DNA from: Phoronis australis
Lineage: Eukaryota; Phoronida; Phoronidae
Assembly (NCBI GenBank): GCA_002633005.1
Contig: NMRA01000005.1
Coordinates: 1,603,048 to 1,667,047, forward strand
Direction: 5' to 3'
DNA: 64,000 bases
Made by a program: the position numbers and the translations under genes. A model generated the notes under the pieces. That model was given only the letters and a program-made list of their open reading frames with translations, was not told where the DNA came from and ran no database searches. Below are positions 61,301-64,000 of the stretch, in pieces (position 1 is the stretch's first letter; each line of letters opens with the position of its first letter).

Positions 61301-63462
61301 TGGTCTGCGCCTGCAACAATGACTAGCTTTGTGAAAACTGCTGCATCACAGCCAGTACTTTGTGATGTTTAGTGATAAGCACTAGATGTGGTGAGACAAA
61401 GTGAAAAACTATGAAAATGTTTTACGATACAACATTAAATTTAACGAGACGCCTCTTTAAGTAATTATGTCGAGAGTATCTACTGTAGTTTGTAATATCA
61501 CTGCACCATTAAATGACATGATGCCAACAAACTAACACAAAATGACATACTGTTTAGCTACAAAAATTACCTTTTCATTCTTCCAACAAAAAGAAACAAT
61601 TAAAAAATGAATACTACAAGAAAACAAAGAATGTGAAAAGCCACCCATGAACTGGACAAAGCACTGAGGCAGGCAGCAGGTTAGTGACCACTCAAGCCAG
61701 AAAGACGACATGTGTGAGTACTGTGTCTTTAGAGATTCAAACAAATTACATGGCACAAACTTAGCACAGGCAGACCATGCGAGGTGAATGCCATGGGAAC
61801 ACCTCGACTACAGCAAGGATGGAAAGCAACAGGCACTCAATGCATCTGCAGACTTAGTGTAGACCACAGAAGAGAAAACGTATATACATTCACCTAGTAA
61901 GTATACAGGCACATCGTCCTGTACAGTACAGGAGGATTGAAAGATTCCCATCTGCTCACATAGCAGAAACTGGAGTTTTTGCAGTCGACTGAAATGAACC
62001 CGATGGCTCTTAAATGATTTACTTACTATTTCGGCACTAATGCCATCTCATGATCAGACGGGGGCCTCCTCTGCAGCATAACAAAGCTGGTCGAACAAAA
62101 CCCCCTCTGGATCCATGCCTGTTGTGTGTGCTGTTAACAATGCACTACCAGTGACTGTGACATACAATCCCAAAAGGAAGGAAGCCCCAAGGTGCGCATG
62201 TGTATAGCAAAGCACAGCTGCCATAAAGATTTGCATTCGGGTAAAATGAACAGTGACAACCAGGTGTGTATGCACCAGGATTTCCAAAAGAGACCCCACC
62301 AAGAAAAAGCCCCCATGGGATCTCTTTCGGGATCCTTTGACATGTGTGGTACTAATGGCAAATGTGAGCAAAATGTCAGTATTTCTCATTTTTTTTATCT
62401 TGAAAAGCCTTATCAACAAGTCTGTGCATTTCGCAAAATACCTTTAAAACTATGAAAGTAACGTAATTGTAAAGCTGTGTACATTTTCCACAAGTAGAAA
62501 GACTGTCGACTTCGATTTTCAACCTCACTCGCTTATACCAAAGTGTCATTAATTGGGCCAAATGAACATGACGTGTCTTTTTTGTAAACATAGTAAAAAG
62601 AGAATGGTACTTTCATAGCAAAATAACTGAATAAAAACATGACCAAGTTTCATTTGAAAGGTTTAAGACGAACTACCAAAAATGTTGCGACAGTTTCCCA
62701 AAATGATATCATTTAGTTTTACGCAACTTGTGAGGTTTTTACAGCCTCTAATGCAAAGGTGGAATTTTTAAAAGCAATTCCTATAATTGCGTTCTGGAGA
62801 ATAATGCACCAAGCACAGTTTATGAAAGATTTATATCAATCCGAGATATGATGTTCTGAAATCATCTAAATTTAGATATTTTTCTAGGGACATACATAAC
62901 CTTAAAAGGACTGTTATTTGAGAAGTTGTTCGCTTGTCAACAGAAACATAGTCAGACTACAATTATAACAGTCACATTTCCTGCAACTATTATCTTACAA
63001 CATACCTTAAACAGTCCATGGCTGAATGAGGGCGCTGCAGGGAGCTATAAAAATTTAAAAAGGGCAGGGCCACTTTTTTCCAAAAGACCTCTGGAGACTC
63101 TATCTGGACAGTCACTTTGGTAGAAAGAACTTTGAATTCCCAAAAAGAGCAATCGGGGAATTTTAGGGAAATACTTCGTAACGATAGATATACGAGGCAT
63201 GCCTAAGCTAAACCTAGTTGACACGTTGTCAGACTCCAAGCAAGGACAATGAAAACATGAGAAAACATTGACCTACGCATCACCATCAGACATGCTCTAC
63301 TAGTTAGTGCACACAAACACAGTAAGTAAGGACACTAGGATACACAAGAGCAATGTACATGGTTTGTTTCCAGCTGCTTGAGTAGATGAGTCTTAGTGGT
63401 AAACAAGTCACTGCGAACCTTAGCTTCACGCAGTTGCAGCTCTTCAATCCTCTTCTGAGCAT
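40052..63462 (-). CDS. TRIP11: TRIP11 / GMAP-210, Golgi coiled-coil tether, 5'-partial, 18 exons
   Basis: Exons in transcript order: 63462-63359, 61310-61176, 60257-60140, 59513-59261, 58065-57888, 57270-57100, 54831-54667, 53464-53392, 52842-49790, 49436-49128, 48120-47896, 46640-46519, 46254-45999, 45501-45402, 42645-42564, 42064-41950, 40926-40831, 40387-40052. Phases agree throughout, for about 1,962 residues. The product is almost entirely coiled coil. It matches human TRIP11 through the large exon ([35 protein letters not shown]), VFQQERDQV-type and [13 protein letters not shown] segments, the GRIP-related ARF-binding (GRAB) region ([20 protein letters not shown]) and the tail ([35 protein letters not shown]). 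It tethers vesicles at the cis-Golgi with ARF1 and acts in IFT20 and cilium traffic. The N-terminal ALPS curvature sensor must lie beyond the right edge. The first seven exons are less clearly alignable to vertebrates. Confidence 0.95.
41950..42064 (-). CDS. TRIP11: TRIP11 exon with GRAB (ARF1-binding) domain
   Basis: 115 nt. Encodes [20 protein letters not shown] and [18 protein letters not shown]. The GRAB domain is related to the GRIP domain and binds ARF1-GTP at the Golgi. The hydrophobic and aromatic positions (NLF, GYF, VLRL) match the vertebrate sequence. Confidence 0.93.
43713..44510 (+). repeat. Mosaic intronic block with three copies of a 20-bp motif
   Basis: AATTACCAGCTGAGATTAAA occurs at 43713 and 44489, with a one-base variant at 44161. 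Spacings are 448 and 328 bp. The surroundings are CAA-rich, unlike the flanks. No long frame, terminal repeats or domains are seen. It could be a degraded LTR element or a nested insertion in this TRIP11 intron. Confidence 0.5.
45132..45376 (+). repeat. 34-bp minisatellite next to a TRIP11 splice donor
   Basis: About seven copies of a 34-bp unit containing TTCATACAGCTAGGTGTGAA and CAACATGCATCACA. It ends 26 bp from the exon 45501-45402 donor. Variation is by point changes (GATAGGCG, GCTAGTTG). Intronic. Confidence 0.95.
47014..47276. repeat. 28-bp splice-donor minisatellite, part 1
   Basis: About nine copies of a 28-bp unit (ACTAACCTGTAGAATGTGAG + CTCTCAGT). On the minus strand each unit reads CTCACATTCTACAG|GTTAGT, a copy of the 3' end and donor of TRIP11 exon 48120-47896. 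The array is interrupted by the element at 47277-47777 and continues at 47778. Confidence 0.95.
47277..47777. mobile_element. 501-bp non-autonomous DNA transposon inside the minisatellite
   Basis: Terminal inverted repeats CAGGGCTTGGAAT and ATTCCAAGCCCTG (13 bp). ACTAAC flanks it on both sides (47271-47276 and 47778-47783); removing the element and one ACTAAC restores a perfect minisatellite unit. CAGGG ends suggest hAT, but hAT duplicates 8 bp, and here 6 bp fit best, so the superfamily is open. It has no transposase, only short frames, and a T-rich run near 47650. Confidence 0.88.
47778..47895. repeat. 28-bp splice-donor minisatellite, part 2
   Basis: About four more units of the 28-bp array, running directly into the real exon donor at 47896/47895. 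The last units carry AGAACTAACC in place of AGTACTAACC, as does the true donor context. Confidence 0.95.
47896..48120 (-). CDS. TRIP11: TRIP11 exon whose donor seeds the minisatellite
   Basis: 225 nt, phase 0 at both ends. Encodes [20 protein letters not shown] and [11 protein letters not shown], which match the vertebrate protein closely. The last 15 nt plus the start of the intron are the template of the 28-bp repeat that follows. Confidence 0.94.
48493..48556 (+). repeat. tRNA-like fragment, possible SINE
   Basis: Has an A-box-like GCTAGTGGTAAAGC and, about 35 bp later, a B-box-like ATTCAAATCTC. It would not fold as a good functional tRNA. Probably a tRNA-derived SINE head in a TRIP11 intron. 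Confidence 0.35.
49790..52842 (-). CDS. TRIP11: TRIP11 giant central exon
   Basis: 3,053 nt, more than 1,017 codons without a stop, acceptor TTTTGCAG, donor GTAAGC. Vertebrate TRIP11 also has one very large exon here. The product is continuous heptad-repeat coiled coil rich in Glu, Lys, Gln and Leu. Landmarks: [94 protein letters not shown] and [11 protein letters not shown]. Several antisense frames of about 100 codons on the plus strand are by-products of this composition. Confidence 0.97.
53180..53250 (-). repeat. tRNA-derived SINE head
   Basis: On the minus strand: an A-box-like GTTGGTTTGAGTG, then TCTGCTTCCTGTTCTCAAGG, then a B-box-like GGATTCAAATCC. The downstream part to about 53100 may be the SINE body. 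Located in the intron between TRIP11 exons 53392 and 52842. Confidence 0.45.
54330..54615 (-). pseudogene. Two decayed tandem copies of TRIP11 exon 54831-54667
   Basis: The intron just after this exon holds two further copies of its 3' half, about 135-150 bp apart. Translated in the exon frame they give [20 protein letters not shown] and [18 protein letters not shown], against [19 protein letters not shown] in the real exon. Upstream parts diverge, and GT donors are not preserved in the same place. These are most likely dead exon copies, though use as cassette exons is not excluded. Confidence 0.75.
54667..54831 (-). CDS. TRIP11: TRIP11 exon with partial duplicates downstream
   Basis: 165 nt, 55 codons, phase 0 at both ends, so it can be skipped or duplicated without a frameshift. 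Encodes an acidic serine stretch ([14 protein letters not shown]) and a heptad segment ending in [16 protein letters not shown]. Confidence 0.85.
55472..55522 (-). CDS. TRIP11: Candidate 51-nt TRIP11 cassette exon
   Basis: Acceptor CTATGTCCAG and donor AAG|GTTTG enclose 17 codons without a stop ([17 protein letters not shown]). It is phase 0 at both ends and lies between two phase-0 exons (57270-57100 and 54831-54667), so it could be included without changing the frame. It has no homologue that I recognise. The donor is not strong. Confidence 0.4.
58238..58305 (+). repeat. Dispersed repeat fragment (pair with 9690-9760)
   Basis: Carries CTAGCAAAATGGT and GGGTTGGAATGTTGATTTCTGG in the same order as 9690-9760. 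Located in a TRIP11 intron. Confidence 0.45.
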
Positions 63463-64000
63463 CTGCAAAAACAGAAATAAACAAATTAATTAAGAGATTG
63501 AAAAAGGAAATGTTCAAACCATTAACGCATTCAGACATTTGGATATTGTGCTAACAAGTTTAGCAAAGAAATTTTAAAAATTTTTAACAGACTAACAAAA
63601 CCTACACAACAGTTATCCCTAAAACCAAGCCTAGTTATGAGCCGCGTGGGCAAAACACATTCATGATAGAGTGCAGGTGATATACATACAGAGAGACAGT
63701 CAGCTGCTACCTAGAGGCATGGCATGACATTTAATAATGGCATACAACATGAAACATGTGTTGCCTTGTATTGATTTAACTTGACAATTACATATGTCTC
63801 TATTGATAACAGTTATAGGGAGGACAACGTCATTAGTGTTTTGCTGGCACACATCCTCTCCAGTGATGACACTATCAAACACTATTAAAGTTTTGTATCA
63901 TTGCTTCAACAATGCAATGTTCATTCGCATTGTCATTTTGTTGCGGTAAATACAAAGAATTATTAATGAGATATACGCTCATTACTTATGATTGTTTTGA
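63463..64000 (-). other. TRIP11 intron running off the right edge
   Basis: Upstream of the first visible TRIP11 exon (acceptor at 63463). No further exon recognised. The remaining N-terminal exons lie outside the window. Confidence 0.6.

Overview
This is a eukaryotic, animal (metazoan) genomic window. It is AT-rich, has GT-AG introns of about 0.1-3 kb, and is full of minisatellites, fold-back elements and other non-autonomous transposons. Six loci can be supported by reading splice sites and phases by hand. All are conserved animal genes, and proteins and exon phases agree closely with the vertebrate orthologues. The gene content, a PAN plus chitin-binding secreted protein, the NDUFAF5-TASP1 linkage also found in humans, and about 2% divergence between what look like two unmerged haplotype contigs all suggest a polymorphic marine invertebrate. 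I cannot name the species.

Layout, left to right. 1-924: a GC-rich 57-bp satellite. 940-2340: two older tandem repeat families. 4870-6859 (+): the last two exons of a PAN/apple-like plus chitin-binding (peritrophin-A) protein. 7893-17355 (-): NDUFAF5, a mitochondrial complex I assembly factor, eight exons. A 1.5-kb segment carrying exon 5 appears twice here, joined by a single N, which looks like an assembly duplication. 17.4-25.5 kb: repeat-rich intergenic DNA with a pair of inverted-repeat elements. 25512-35017 (-): TASP1 (taspase-1), complete in nine exons. 35.0-35.8 kb: a head-to-head intergenic region with CCAAT and CRE-like boxes and an 87-bp hairpin element with an 8-bp target duplication. 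35845-37113 (+): SDHAF1 and TAMM41, both uninterrupted, 30 nt apart and in the same frame, separated by a single stop codon. 37.1-40.0 kb: repeats. 40052-63462 (-): TRIP11 (GMAP-210), 18 exons covering the C-terminal 1,962 residues or so; its 5' end lies beyond the window.

Three of the proteins (NDUFAF5, SDHAF1, TAMM41) act in mitochondria: complex I assembly, complex II assembly and the CDP-diacylglycerol step of cardiolipin synthesis. TASP1 is a nuclear protease that processes MLL-type proteins and TFIIA. TRIP11 is a Golgi tether. The most unusual structures are the SDHAF1-TAMM41 same-frame pair, a minisatellite that has multiplied a TRIP11 splice donor and was then hit by a transposon, decayed copies of a TRIP11 coding exon in the following intron, and the duplicated NDUFAF5 exon.
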